The notes under the pieces: generated by a model
Seen by the model: the letters and a program-made list of their open reading frames with translations, nothing else
Databases searched by the model: none
Told to the model about the DNA's origin: nothing
Part shown: positions 46,532 to 54,734 of the stretch, in pieces
How positions within the stretch are numbered: position 1 is the first letter of the stretch
Layout: each line of letters begins with the position of its first letter
NCBI RefSeq assembly: GCF_040548815.1
Contig: NZ_JBEPSM010000001.1
Location: 1,178,001 to 1,242,000 of the forward strand
Source: Kaistia defluvii
GTDB taxonomy: Bacteria > Pseudomonadota > Alphaproteobacteria > Rhizobiales > Kaistiaceae
Direction of reading: 5' to 3'
Length of the DNA: 64,000 nt
Program-made: the position numbers and the translations under genes

Positions 46532-47407
46532 TCAGTTGACCAAGCCGGCATGCGCCATGGCGCTGCGGATGATGGTCTTGGTGGATTCGGTGATGCCGAC
46601 GAGCGGCAGACGGACGCGATCCTCCATCTTGCCGAGCAGCGACAGCGCATACTTGACGCCCGTCGGGTTCGGCTCGACGAAGATGGCGCTGTGCAGCGGC
46701 ATCAGGCGATCCTGATAGGCCAGAGCCTTGGCGAAATCGCCGGCCATGCAGGCCTCCTGGAACTCGGCGCAGAGCCGCGGCGCAACATTCGACGCGACCG
46801 AGATGCAGCCATGGCCGCCATGCGCCATGAACGCCAAAGCGGTGCCATCCTCGCCCGAAAGCTGCAGGAAGTCGGGGCCCATGGCATGGCGCTGCAGGCT
46901 GACGCGGTCGAGCTTGGCGGTCGCATCCTTGACGCCGACAATGTTCTTCAGCTCGAACAGGCGCGCCATCGTCTCCACCGACATATCGATGATCGAGCGC
47001 GGCGGAATGTTGTAGATGATGATCGGGATGCCGATGGCGTCATTGATCGCCTTGTAGTGCTGATACAAGCCCTCCTGGTTGGGCTTGTTGTAATAGGGAG
47101 TGACGACCAGTACGGCGTCCGCGCCCGCCTGCTCGGCATGGCGGGCAAGGTCGATCGCTTCTGCCGTGTTGTTCGAACCGGCGCCGGCAATCACCGGCAC
47201 GCGGCCGGCGGCCACCTCGATGGTGACCTCGACGACCCGCTTGTGTTCGGCATGCGAAAGGGTCGGGCTCTCGCCCGTCGTGCCAACCGGCACGAGACCA
47301 TGCGTGCCCTCGCCGATCTGCCAATCGATGAAGGAACGCAGCGCGTCTTCGTCGACCGCGTTCTCCCGCATCGGGGTGACCATGGCCGTGATCGAACCCT
47401 TGAACAT
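46532..47407 (-). CDS. dapA: 4-hydroxy-tetrahydrodipicolinate synthase
   Basis: 291 residues. Condenses pyruvate with aspartate semialdehyde for lysine and meso-diaminopimelate. [31 protein letters not shown] (catalytic Tyr) and GVKDATAK (Schiff-base Lys) are all intact. ATG 47407 is the usual start ([13 protein letters not shown]); the open frame to 47482 is not conserved. Divergent from the lytic transglycosylase, a cell-wall turnover gene. Confidence 0.96.
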   Translation of the reverse strand: MFKGSITAMVTPMRENAVDEDALRSFIDWQIGEGTHGLVPVGTTGESPTLSHAEHKRVVEVTIEVAAGRVPVIAGAGSNNTAEAIDLARHAEQAGADAVLVVTPYYNKPNQEGLYQHYKAINDAIGIPIIIYNIPPRSIIDMSVETMARLFELKNIVGVKDATAKLDRVSLQRHAMGPDFLQLSGEDGTALAFMAHGGHGCISVASNVAPRLCAEFQEACMAGDFAKALAYQDRLMPLHSAIFVEPNPTGVKYALSLLGKMEDRVRLPLVGITESTKTIIRSAMAHAGLVN

Positions 47408-47712
47408 CGCGCTCTTCCACCTTTTGCCGTCAATTGGCCGAATTCCGCGCCGACTATGATCGGCCGCGGTTTGGTCCAACATGTTCTGTTTTTTGCTCTA
47501 TCTTGGGCGGCGAACATAGTCGTTGCCCTTGGGCAGAGCAAGAACCCGCGCATCGGTCAAAGCCTGCGTCAAGCCTTTGTTCACCATGACGACCGTAAGG
47601 TCGGAGCAGATGGATCAGGCGCCACGCTGATGACGCAAGTCATCGCGACGACAGCCTACCTGTACATGAGTGTGCTGCGCATGGGCGCGGTGAGACAACG
47701 AGTGAGGACGAC
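47408..47712. other. Divergent region dapA / lytic transglycosylase
   Basis: 305 bases. Holds a leftward promoter candidate for dapA (47513-47541) and the AGGA ribosome binding site of the transglycosylase. No further gene or repeat seen. Confidence 0.6.
47513..47541 (-). promoter_or_regulatory. Promoter candidate for dapA-smpB
   Basis: On the minus strand TTGCTC (47541-47536), 17 bases, TATGTT (47518-47513); leader of about 100 bases to ATG 47407. Confidence 0.4.
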
Positions 47713-49869
47713 ATGATCGTGAAAGCGGACCGCAGCTTGCAACGTCGCATCGGAATGCTGACGCAGGTCGCCGCTTGCGCGCTGATCAGCCTCGGGATCG
47801 TTGGCGACGCCCTGGCCCAATCGACGCCCGTCCCGCGTACCAATCCGAGCCGCGGTTCGACCGTCGGGTCGGACGATCTCACCACGGCGGGCATCACCCC
47901 CGTCGCCCGGCCCGCGCGTCCCGCCAAGGCAGGCGTTGCCTCGCAGGCCAATGACCTGGTCGAAAGTTTCTCACCCAACCAGCTGGGTCTCGAGGCCGCG
48001 CTGAAGCTCATCGACAGCGGACAGATCGGCAAGGCTCAGGCGCTGGCCCGGATGATGCCCGACCGCACCAACCAGAGCATCGTCGCCTGGCTGGTGGCGC
48101 AGAGCGGCAGCCCTGATGTCTCGGTCTCGCAGATCACCCAGGTGACGCTCGACCTGCCGGACTGGCCGGGACAGGCGCTCCTGCGCCGTCGTGCCGAACA
48201 GGCCCTCCTGCGCATGAAGGCAGCCCCCGCCACCGTCATCTCCGCCTTCGGTGGCACCAAGCCCGGCTCGGACGAGGGCATGCTGCTGCTGGCGCGCGCC
48301 TATGTGAGTGCCGGTCGCACGAGCGACGCCGCCGCGCTGATCCGCCCGAAATGGCGCAAGGATTCCTTCTCGCAGAGCACCGAGGCCACGCTTCTCTCGG
48401 AGTTCGGCTCGCTGCTGACCGCCGCCGACCACAAGGCGCGGATGGACAAGTTCTTCTACGACAATGATGCCGATGAAGGGCTCGCCGTTTCCAAGTTACT
48501 CAGCGCTGATCAGCGCCAGCTGGCTGCCGCCCGCGCCGCCGTCATCCGCAAGTCCAAGAACACGGCCGACCTCCTGGCGAAGGTCCCTGCCCGCCTCAAG
48601 AAGGATCCGGGCTACATCTATTCGAAGGTGCAGTATCTGCGTCGCAGCGAGAAGTACCAGGAGGCTGCGGCCCTGATGCTGACCGCGCCGCGCGACGGCG
48701 CCTCGCTGGTCGACCCGGATGCGTGGTGGATCGAGCGGCGCGTGCTGTCGCGCGAGCTGCTGGACCTCGGCAACCCGAAGCTTGCCTACAAGCTGGTGGC
48801 AGAGCACGCTGCGGAATCGAGCACCAACCAGGCCGACGCCGAGTTCCATGCCGGCTGGTATGCGCTGCGCTTCCTGAATAACCCGGCCGTTGCCCGACGC
48901 CATTTCCAGGCGATCCAGGCCGCCTCGACCATGCCGCTTAGCCAGTCGCGCGCCGAATATTGGCTTGGCCGCACCGCCGAGGCGATGGGCGAACGGGGCG
49001 AGGCTCAGGCGCAGTACCGCCTCGCCGCCGCCTATCCGACCACCTTCTACGGCCAGCTCGCCTCGGCGAAGCTCGGCATGAAGCAGCTCACCCTGTCGTC
49101 GCCGCGGGCGTCCGACAGCGCCACGCGGCAGCGCTTCAACTCCCGCCCGATGGTGCAGGCCGCCCAACGCCTCGCCGCCGCCGGCTATGCGGACCGCGCC
49201 CGGCAGTTCTATGTCCGCCTGGCCGACACGCTGACCAACCCGACCGAAGTCGCCCTGCTCGCCCAGATGGCCGAGAAGCGCGGCGACCATCAGCTCGCGC
49301 TCCAGGTCGGCAAGAAGGCCTATGTGCGTGGCCTGCCGGTCGAGACCCTGGCCTTCCCGACCGCCGCGATCCCGCGCTCGGTCAAGACCACCAGCATCGA
49401 GAAGTCGATCGTCTATGCCATCGCTCGGCAGGAAAGCGCGTTCAATCCGAGCGCCGTCAGCCATGCCGGCGCACGCGGCCTTCTGCAGCTGATGCCGGCC
49501 ACGGCCAAGGTCGTCGCCAAGGCGGCCGGCATGCCCTATTCGCTCGATCGCCTCACCACCGATGCCGGCTACAACGCCACCATCGGCGCGGCGCATCTGG
49601 CCGAACTCGTCGGCGGCTTCAACGGCTCCTACATCATGTCGTTCGCGGCCTATAACGCCGGCCGCAGCCGCGTCTCGAAATGGGTTCAGCAATATGGCGA
49701 CCCGCGCGATCCCAATGTCGATGCGGTCGACTGGATCGAGCGGATCCCGTTCAGCGAGACGCGCAATTACGTGATGCGCTGCATGGAAAACCTGCAGGTT
49801 TACCGCGCCCGGCTGGGCGAGCCGGCCCTCGTCATCAACCGCGACCTCAATCGCGGCGGCCGCGGCTAG
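47713..49869 (+). CDS. Soluble lytic murein transglycosylase (Slt70-like)
   Basis: 718 residues. Signal peptide (hydrophobic core about 15-35, cleavage near ALAQ), a long TPR-like alpha-superhelical U domain (about 80-540), and a C-terminal SLT catalytic domain. The catalytic glutamate is E574 in AIARQESAFNP, followed by GARGLLQLMPATA and SFAAYNAGRSRV. Cuts glycan strands to leave anhydromuropeptides, which feed NagZ recycling. AGGA five bases before ATG 47713. Confidence 0.93.
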   Translation: MIVKADRSLQRRIGMLTQVAACALISLGIVGDALAQSTPVPRTNPSRGSTVGSDDLTTAGITPVARPARPAKAGVASQANDLVESFSPNQLGLEAALKLIDSGQIGKAQALARMMPDRTNQSIVAWLVAQSGSPDVSVSQITQVTLDLPDWPGQALLRRRAEQALLRMKAAPATVISAFGGTKPGSDEGMLLLARAYVSAGRTSDAAALIRPKWRKDSFSQSTEATLLSEFGSLLTAADHKARMDKFFYDNDADEGLAVSKLLSADQRQLAAARAAVIRKSKNTADLLAKVPARLKKDPGYIYSKVQYLRRSEKYQEAAALMLTAPRDGASLVDPDAWWIERRVLSRELLDLGNPKLAYKLVAEHAAESSTNQADAEFHAGWYALRFLNNPAVARRHFQAIQAASTMPLSQSRAEYWLGRTAEAMGERGEAQAQYRLAAAYPTTFYGQLASAKLGMKQLTLSSPRASDSATRQRFNSRPMVQAAQRLAAAGYADRARQFYVRLADTLTNPTEVALLAQMAEKRGDHQLALQVGKKAYVRGLPVETLAFPTAAIPRSVKTTSIEKSIVYAIARQESAFNPSAVSHAGARGLLQLMPATAKVVAKAAGMPYSLDRLTTDAGYNATIGAAHLAELVGGFNGSYIMSFAAYNAGRSRVSKWVQQYGDPRDPNVDAVDWIERIPFSETRNYVMRCMENLQVYRARLGEPALVINRDLNRGGRG

Positions 49870-49962
49870 CCTTGATCGAAGGACGGCGGGGCACGCTCCG
49901 CCGTCTGAACCAGCACAGCACCGGAATGTCGGACGCCCTCGCGGCTCGCCGTGACGGGACGG

Positions 49963-50802
49963 CTATTCGCCGCCCTCTTCCGCCTTGCCCGCTGCCGTGG
50001 CCGATTCCGCCGGCTTCTTCGGCTTGCTTCGGCGCTTGGGCTTTGGCGATCGCGGCTTCGGCTCGGCGGCCGCCTTCCGCCGGAGCGGCTGGTCGCCAAC
50101 CGGCATCTTCTTCGCCGTCTTGCGCTTGACCGCCGCCTTCCTTGCCAAGACCTCGAGCGGCTCATCGGCGCCGGCAAAATGGACTGCCTGCCCGACCCAG
50201 TCCTTCTCGACCGGCCCGTCGCCGGCGCCGAGATAGGCGGCGATCCAGGCCACCTCCTGCGGCGTCCACGAGGCGATCTGGCTGAAGTGGAAGATGCCAA
50301 CCTGCGCCAGGCGGCTGGCATGGCGCTTGGTGATCCCCTGAATGAGATAGAGCGGATCGGCCTGGCCGTGCCGTGGCGCGCTCAGCGGCAAGGGCCGGAA
50401 GCCGGCGCCGTCGCCGCGCGCGATGGCCTCGGTCTGCTTCTGCGACGCGGCCGGCGCCATTTCCTGAGATCCGAATTCGTCATGCTGGAGCGGCGGAGCG
50501 AGCGTGAAGCGCGGCGCGGCCGCCTCGCCCGCGTCCGGCTCGATCGCGGCATCCAGCCCATGACCGAAATCCGGCGGCGGCACGGGCACCGTCTGCGGCA
50601 GCACGGCCGGCACGGTGCCGCGCCAGGGCAGAAGGCGCCGATCCAGCCAGCGGACCACCCGATCGATCCCGCGAATGAGTGTTGCCTGCGGCTTGCCGAG
50701 CGCCGTCAGCGCGATAGCCCGCTGCAGGATGGAGCCGAGCAGCCCGCCCAGCGCAAAGCAGACGGCAAGTGATACCCAGACTTCGGCGGCATGAAGGATC
50801 AC
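49963..50802 (-). CDS. Membrane-anchored protein with a C-terminal helix-hairpin-helix-like domain
   Basis: 279 residues from a GTG start that overlaps the stop of the small membrane gene (GTGA). A TM helix (VWVSLAVCFALGGLLGSILQ, about 8-27) is followed by a polar Pro-rich linker. A domain at about 165-225 (DPLYLIQGITKRHASRLAQVGIFHFSQIASWTPQEVAWIAAYLGAG..DWVGQA) matches the helix-hairpin-helix-like module often fused to alphaproteobacterial respiratory or ribosomal proteins. A Lys/Arg/Pro tail ends it. The long frame above 50802 is an unrelated shadow of the OmpA-family gene. Function unknown. Confidence 0.8.
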   Translation of the reverse strand: MILHAAEVWVSLAVCFALGGLLGSILQRAIALTALGKPQATLIRGIDRVVRWLDRRLLPWRGTVPAVLPQTVPVPPPDFGHGLDAAIEPDAGEAAAPRFTLAPPLQHDEFGSQEMAPAASQKQTEAIARGDGAGFRPLPLSAPRHGQADPLYLIQGITKRHASRLAQVGIFHFSQIASWTPQEVAWIAAYLGAGDGPVEKDWVGQAVHFAGADEPLEVLARKAAVKRKTAKKMPVGDQPLRRKAAAEPKPRSPKPKRRSKPKKPAESATAAGKAEEGGE

Positions 50803-50933
50803 GCGGCGCCCCCATCCCCGGAGTGGTCGACGATCTGGCGCCGGCGCGATCCCGTCGCCCACCAGCCGACCAGGAAACCGAGCGCCCCGGCGGCAATCAT
50901 GAAGGGCAGATAGTGCACGATCACGTAAGCCAT
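50799..50933 (-). CDS. 44-residue single-span membrane protein
   Basis: A small ORF with one hydrophobic helix (VHYLPFMIAAGALGFLVGWW) and a short basic/acidic tail (GSRRRQIVDHSGDGG). AGGGAG lies six bases upstream of ATG 50933, inside the end of the preceding gene. Its TGA overlaps the GTG of the next gene. It is tightly packed between the OmpA-family gene (9-base gap) and the HHH gene, so it is very likely translated. Role unknown; a partner or anchor for its neighbours is possible. Confidence 0.75.
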   Translation of the reverse strand: MAYVIVHYLPFMIAAGALGFLVGWWATGSRRRQIVDHSGDGGAA

Positions 50934-50942
50934 ATCCGCTCC

Positions 50943-53078
50943 CTATTGCCCGACAATGCCAAATTCGATCCGGCGGTTCTGCGCGCGGCCAGCCGCCTTC
51001 GAGTTCGAAGCGATCGGCCGGCTGCCGCCATAACCGACCGGATTGAGCCGCTCGCGCCGAACGCCGTCCGCCACCAGATGGTTGACGACGGCATTGGCCC
51101 GCTCGACGCTGAGCGCCTGGTTCTTGCGCGTGCCGCCGGCGGAATCGGTGTGCGCGCCGATCTCGACCGTCGCGACCGGGCAGCGCTGCACGACGGCGGC
51201 GATCCGGTCGAGCAGCCCAAAGCTGCTGGACAGGATGCGCGCGGTTGCGCCATCGAACTGTACCTTCTCGCGGTCGCTCTCCGCCCGCAACGCCGCCTGG
51301 CACTCCGGCCCGGACAGCGGGTCGCCGCCGACCGCCACCATCAGCGACGGCGCGAGATCGAAGCCTTCCGGCAGCGTGGCCTTGACGGTCGCCTCGATAT
51401 CGCCGCGCGCGCCCTCGGACACGGCGATGCCGGATAGCGAGAGCTTGTTGTCGACGAGATCGAAGCGGCCGCCCTGCAGCCGGCTGATCGCCTGCAAACC
51501 GGCATCGACGACCTCGACGAAGCCATCCGGCGCGCCGCCGGCCAGCAGCAGGCGCAGTTCGATCCGGTCTGGCCCGAATTTCGGGCGTGCCGAGGCGATG
51601 ATCTTCTGCACCACCTCGTCGGTCGGCACATAGCCGCTGAGCAGCAATGCCTCCGGCGCGCGGGCGGCCGCGAAGACGAAGGGCGAGACCGCGCCCGGCG
51701 AAACCGCCGACCGGCGAAGCTCCATGCTCGCCGGCAGCGTCTTCTTCAGCGCTTCGGTCAGGCTCGAATAGGCCGTCGTGGAGACCGCCTCGCCGACAAT
51801 GTCGTATTGCCGGCCGGTCAGGGAAACGGAGCCCTTGCTCAGTGACGCAAGCTGTTCCAGCGCATATTTGAGGGCGCCGATCCAGTCCATCTTCGGGTCG
51901 CCATCGGCCACGCGCACATGATCGGTGACAGCCAGGTCCGGGAACAGACGCGCCGCCGCGCCGAGGATCTCGTCATGCGCCTCCACGGACGGCACGTAGC
52001 CCGTCAGGACGATGCTGTCGCCGGTCCGGTCGGCGCGCCAGACATAGGGATCCACCCGCGCCGGCAGCAGGTCGATCGAGCCGATGCCGACCCCGATCGC
52101 ACGCCGGCTGCGGCGCGCCTCGATTTCGGCCAGCGCCATTTCATAATCGGCGACGGTCTTGGCCTTGCCCTCGACCGAGAGCAGCGATCCGTCGATCGAT
52201 AGCGTGCCGGAGCTGAAACGTGCCAGCTGATAGGCCGCGAAGACGGCGGCGAAGGAGAAGCCCTCCGGCCCGCCCGAGGCAAGCTGGGTCGCGTCGACCA
52301 TGGGAACGCCAGGCAGCGCTACGGCGAGCGCATCCGCGATCGCGCGCCGCACCGCCACCGAAGGCACATAACCGGTCTGCTCGATCGACTTGCCGTCATA
52401 GGTGACGGTCCAGGTGAAGGCCTTGCTCAGAGGCGGCAGGACGCGGACGTTTCGCAACTGGCCGCCGCCCGGAACGGTCGACGAGATCGCGCGCGCCGCC
52501 GAGGCGAAGCGCGATTCGTCGATGGCCGTCCCGTCGATGGTCAGGCTGGAGCCCGTCAGCGCGACATGACCCTTCGCCAGTTCCGCGAGGCGCTTCAGCG
52601 CAAAGTCGGTCAGGACCAAGAAGCCCACGGGCTGGCCGCGCGAGAGCACCAGATTGTCCTCAATCTTGAGATCGGGCATTTCGCGGCTCGCGGCGGCCAG
52701 AACCGCCAGCTTTGCCTCCTCGGAAGGGACAAAACCCAGGATCCGGACCTGATCGCCGTCGCGCGATGCCGACCAGGTGTAGGAGGGCTGGAGCGGGATG
52801 ACGCCGCTTCCGTCGATGACGCGGCCGACGCCCCAAACGCGCTCGGCGGATTCGACCGCGAGGCGCTGCGCCAGCAAGGTCGGCGACGTCCCCATCACGG
52901 TGACGGTACGGCCGCTGATCTTGGCCGACGCCCAGGGCTGGCCGTCGAGCGCGAGTTGATTGTCGACGCGGGTGCCGATATCGGATTGAACCTCTCCCGC
53001 CTGGCTGATCAGGGCCCAGACGGTGAGGATGGTGACCAGCACGAGGCCGGGAAGGAGGGAAAGGCGTAGGGCGCTCAT
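50943..53078 (-). CDS. OmpA-family protein with four BON-like repeats
   Basis: 711 residues. One N-terminal TM helix (about 8-27), then four tandem modules of about 130 residues, each opening with an aromatic strand and a G(Y/F)VPS/T turn (GFVPSEEA, GYVPSVAV, GYVPSVEA, GYVPTDEV) and containing BON-like beta-alpha segments (SLTIDGTA, LLSVEGKA, QYDIVGEA, KLSLSGIA). The C-terminus is an OmpA peptidoglycan-binding domain (VEIGAHTDSAG..NQALSVERANAV..GYGGSRPIASN). I infer an inner-membrane anchored protein reaching the cell wall. ATG 53078 overlaps the stop of a 31-codon ORF. Same strand as exoR upstream. Confidence 0.85.
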   Translation of the reverse strand: MSALRLSLLPGLVLVTILTVWALISQAGEVQSDIGTRVDNQLALDGQPWASAKISGRTVTVMGTSPTLLAQRLAVESAERVWGVGRVIDGSGVIPLQPSYTWSASRDGDQVRILGFVPSEEAKLAVLAAASREMPDLKIEDNLVLSRGQPVGFLVLTDFALKRLAELAKGHVALTGSSLTIDGTAIDESRFASAARAISSTVPGGGQLRNVRVLPPLSKAFTWTVTYDGKSIEQTGYVPSVAVRRAIADALAVALPGVPMVDATQLASGGPEGFSFAAVFAAYQLARFSSGTLSIDGSLLSVEGKAKTVADYEMALAEIEARRSRRAIGVGIGSIDLLPARVDPYVWRADRTGDSIVLTGYVPSVEAHDEILGAAARLFPDLAVTDHVRVADGDPKMDWIGALKYALEQLASLSKGSVSLTGRQYDIVGEAVSTTAYSSLTEALKKTLPASMELRRSAVSPGAVSPFVFAAARAPEALLLSGYVPTDEVVQKIIASARPKFGPDRIELRLLLAGGAPDGFVEVVDAGLQAISRLQGGRFDLVDNKLSLSGIAVSEGARGDIEATVKATLPEGFDLAPSLMVAVGGDPLSGPECQAALRAESDREKVQFDGATARILSSSFGLLDRIAAVVQRCPVATVEIGAHTDSAGGTRKNQALSVERANAVVNHLVADGVRRERLNPVGYGGSRPIASNSKAAGRAQNRRIEFGIVGQ

Positions 53079-53170
53079 GGCACCCCCGCGGCCGGAAACC
53101 GGCGCCCGTTTCCAAGGCGCAACCCAGACAACCAGCCCGACCAGGCCCGTTGAACCGAGCTGCTCTTCAT
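53075..53170 (-). CDS. 31-codon micro-ORF coupled to the OmpA-family gene
   Basis: ATG 53170 is preceded by GGGGAGGGAGAAGAC, a strong ribosome binding site, and the ORF encodes a Trp/Gly/Ser-rich peptide starting MKSSSVQRAWSGW. Its TGA overlaps the ATG of the OmpA-family gene (ATGA). It could be a leader peptide or only a translational entry. There is no homology that I recognise. Confidence 0.4.
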   Translation of the reverse strand: MKSSSVQRAWSGWLSGLRLGNGRRFPAAGVP

Positions 53171-53290
53171 GTCTTCTCCCTCCCCGCCGTCCAGATGGCC
53201 CGTCCTGGGGACGAACCGGTCGACAGACGATTGCAGGAGGCAATCCTGACCGCATTCGCGGTCATCTCGCAAGCAATCCGGCGTCTTCAT

Positions 53291-53310
53291 CCCCGGCAAG
53301 CTTGCCGGGG
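53291..53310. repeat. 20-bp perfect palindrome between exoR and the OmpA-family operon
   Basis: CCCCGGCAAGCTTGCCGGGG is fully self-complementary. There is no T-tract. A second hairpin, TGACCGC/GCGGTCA, lies at 53247-53264. They could be a protein-binding site or a 3'-end structure of the exoR mRNA. Confidence 0.5.
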
Positions 53311-53358
53311 CGATCAGGGAGATAGCGTGTGTTGCGCGAATGTCAGCGCGGAGGCCCG

Positions 53359-54183
53359 CTACTGGACCGTTTGCGGATTTTTGCCGATCCAATCGTCGGC
53401 CATCGCAAGGGCCGTACGGCGCTCCGTCTCGGTCGCCACCGAGAAGGCCTGTTCCTGCAGCTTCAGGATCCAGGGATCGCTGGGACCGGAGCGATCCCGC
53501 GCGATGGTCAGGAACATCAACCCGACGACCGGCTGGCGCTTCACGCCATCGCCTTCGAACAGCATGTGACCGAGCAGCGCCTGGGCGCCGACATTGCCCT
53601 TGTCGGCCGCCAGCTTGGCCCAGCGAGCGGCCTGGCGCGGATCGCGCTCGCCGCCCTCGCCCTCGTAATACATCCGCGCCAGATTGAGCTGCGCGTCCGA
53701 GTCGCCAAAATAGGATGCCGCATAGGAGAACATCTGGCGGGCGCGGCTGAAATCGGGCTGCACGGTGCTGTTGGGGATGCCGTCGCGATAATAGGAGCCG
53801 AGCGCGACAAAGGCATTGGAAACGAAGCGCGCGGAAGGCGCATCCGGGTTGTCGTCGGCATGGGCGTCGGCGATCTCGCTGAACAGCTCGAACGCCTTCA
53901 TGTCGTCCTTGGTGAGGCCATCGCCCTCGGCATACATGCGACCCAGCTTCCACTGGGCGACCGCATGGCCCTTGTCGGCTGCGAAGGTCAGCGCTTCGAC
54001 CGCGGTGGTCTTGTCGCCCTGCTTGTAGGCGTTGAAACCGAAGCGGAACGCCTCGACCGGAGTCGCATTGCGGTCCAGGGTCCGAGCATCCAGCGCCCAT
54101 GCCTGTCCCGACCACGCGCCAAGACCGGCAAGCACACTGATCCCGAAGAGGGCGACGCCGCCGAACGCGTTACAAATTCGCAT
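53359..54183 (-). CDS. exoR: ExoR-like Sel1-repeat periplasmic regulator
   Basis: 274 residues. Signal peptide (MRICNAFGGVALFGISVLAG..QAWA) then Sel1-type repeats. YKQGDKTTAVEALTFAADKG, AQWKLGRMYAEGDGLTKDD, ARFVSNAFVALGSYYRDGIP and RARQMFSYAASYFGDSDAQL are close to the sequence of Sinorhizobium ExoR as I recall it. There, ExoR is exported and holds the ExoS sensor of the ExoS-ChvI system inactive; loss raises succinoglycan. No exoS/chvI is in the window. Start ATG 54183 is favoured for the signal peptide; ATG 54198 is an alternative. It precedes the OmpA-family operon. Confidence 0.82.
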   Translation of the reverse strand: MRICNAFGGVALFGISVLAGLGAWSGQAWALDARTLDRNATPVEAFRFGFNAYKQGDKTTAVEALTFAADKGHAVAQWKLGRMYAEGDGLTKDDMKAFELFSEIADAHADDNPDAPSARFVSNAFVALGSYYRDGIPNSTVQPDFSRARQMFSYAASYFGDSDAQLNLARMYYEGEGGERDPRQAARWAKLAADKGNVGAQALLGHMLFEGDGVKRQPVVGLMFLTIARDRSGPSDPWILKLQEQAFSVATETERRTALAMADDWIGKNPQTVQ

Positions 54184-54734
54184 TGCACGCCACACCATTC
54201 CTGACGCTCGCGCCCGCCGCCGACCCAATGGCCGCCAGGGTCGCCGGAGCGAAGTTCCCGATTTGTGCCGCGAAGACGCGGCGAGTTGGATTTTCCCGAA
54301 TATGGGACTGGTTTCGGGCGATTCCGAGGCCGTTGCAGCTGCGTTCTACTGTTCGCGCCATCACAGCTACGTGTACCCCTGAAGACCAATGAGAATTTGT
54401 ACCGACAATACGCAAGGTTTGTCCTATCCGCCCCCGGATGAGGAGGACGGTCGTTCCACTTTATGGCTGAAAGGCGGCAATTGGGGCGGCCAGCACCTAC
54501 ACGCGGCGAGTTGCGAATGCACTGTTGCTCGCCCGCAACATGGAATCGTGACCCGGCCACCGGACTCGCTAAACGGGTGTCGGGATGCTCGCCGCGCCGA
54601 CGCTGGGGCACAAAGGGCGCTGAATCGAACAAACAAGGAACACACTCGCGTCCTACCGCCGGGCGTGGCAAAATTCCGTCTTGATTCGCCGCCTCGACCA
54701 AGCCATTGCAACGGCCACACAGTTACGGATGACC
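54184..54734. other. Divergent region exoR / parE
   Basis: 551 bases with no gene that I can support. Short frames have no ribosome binding sites and no recognisable domain. It must contain the promoters of both genes, but no clear pair was found. AGGA at about 54199-54202 lies near possible exoR starts. Confidence 0.6.

Noticed and set aside
49963..51303. 446-codon version of the HHH protein gene
   Set aside because: The first 167 codons overlap the OmpA-family gene and the small membrane gene and are Arg-rich; the GTG at 50802 with GTGA coupling fits.
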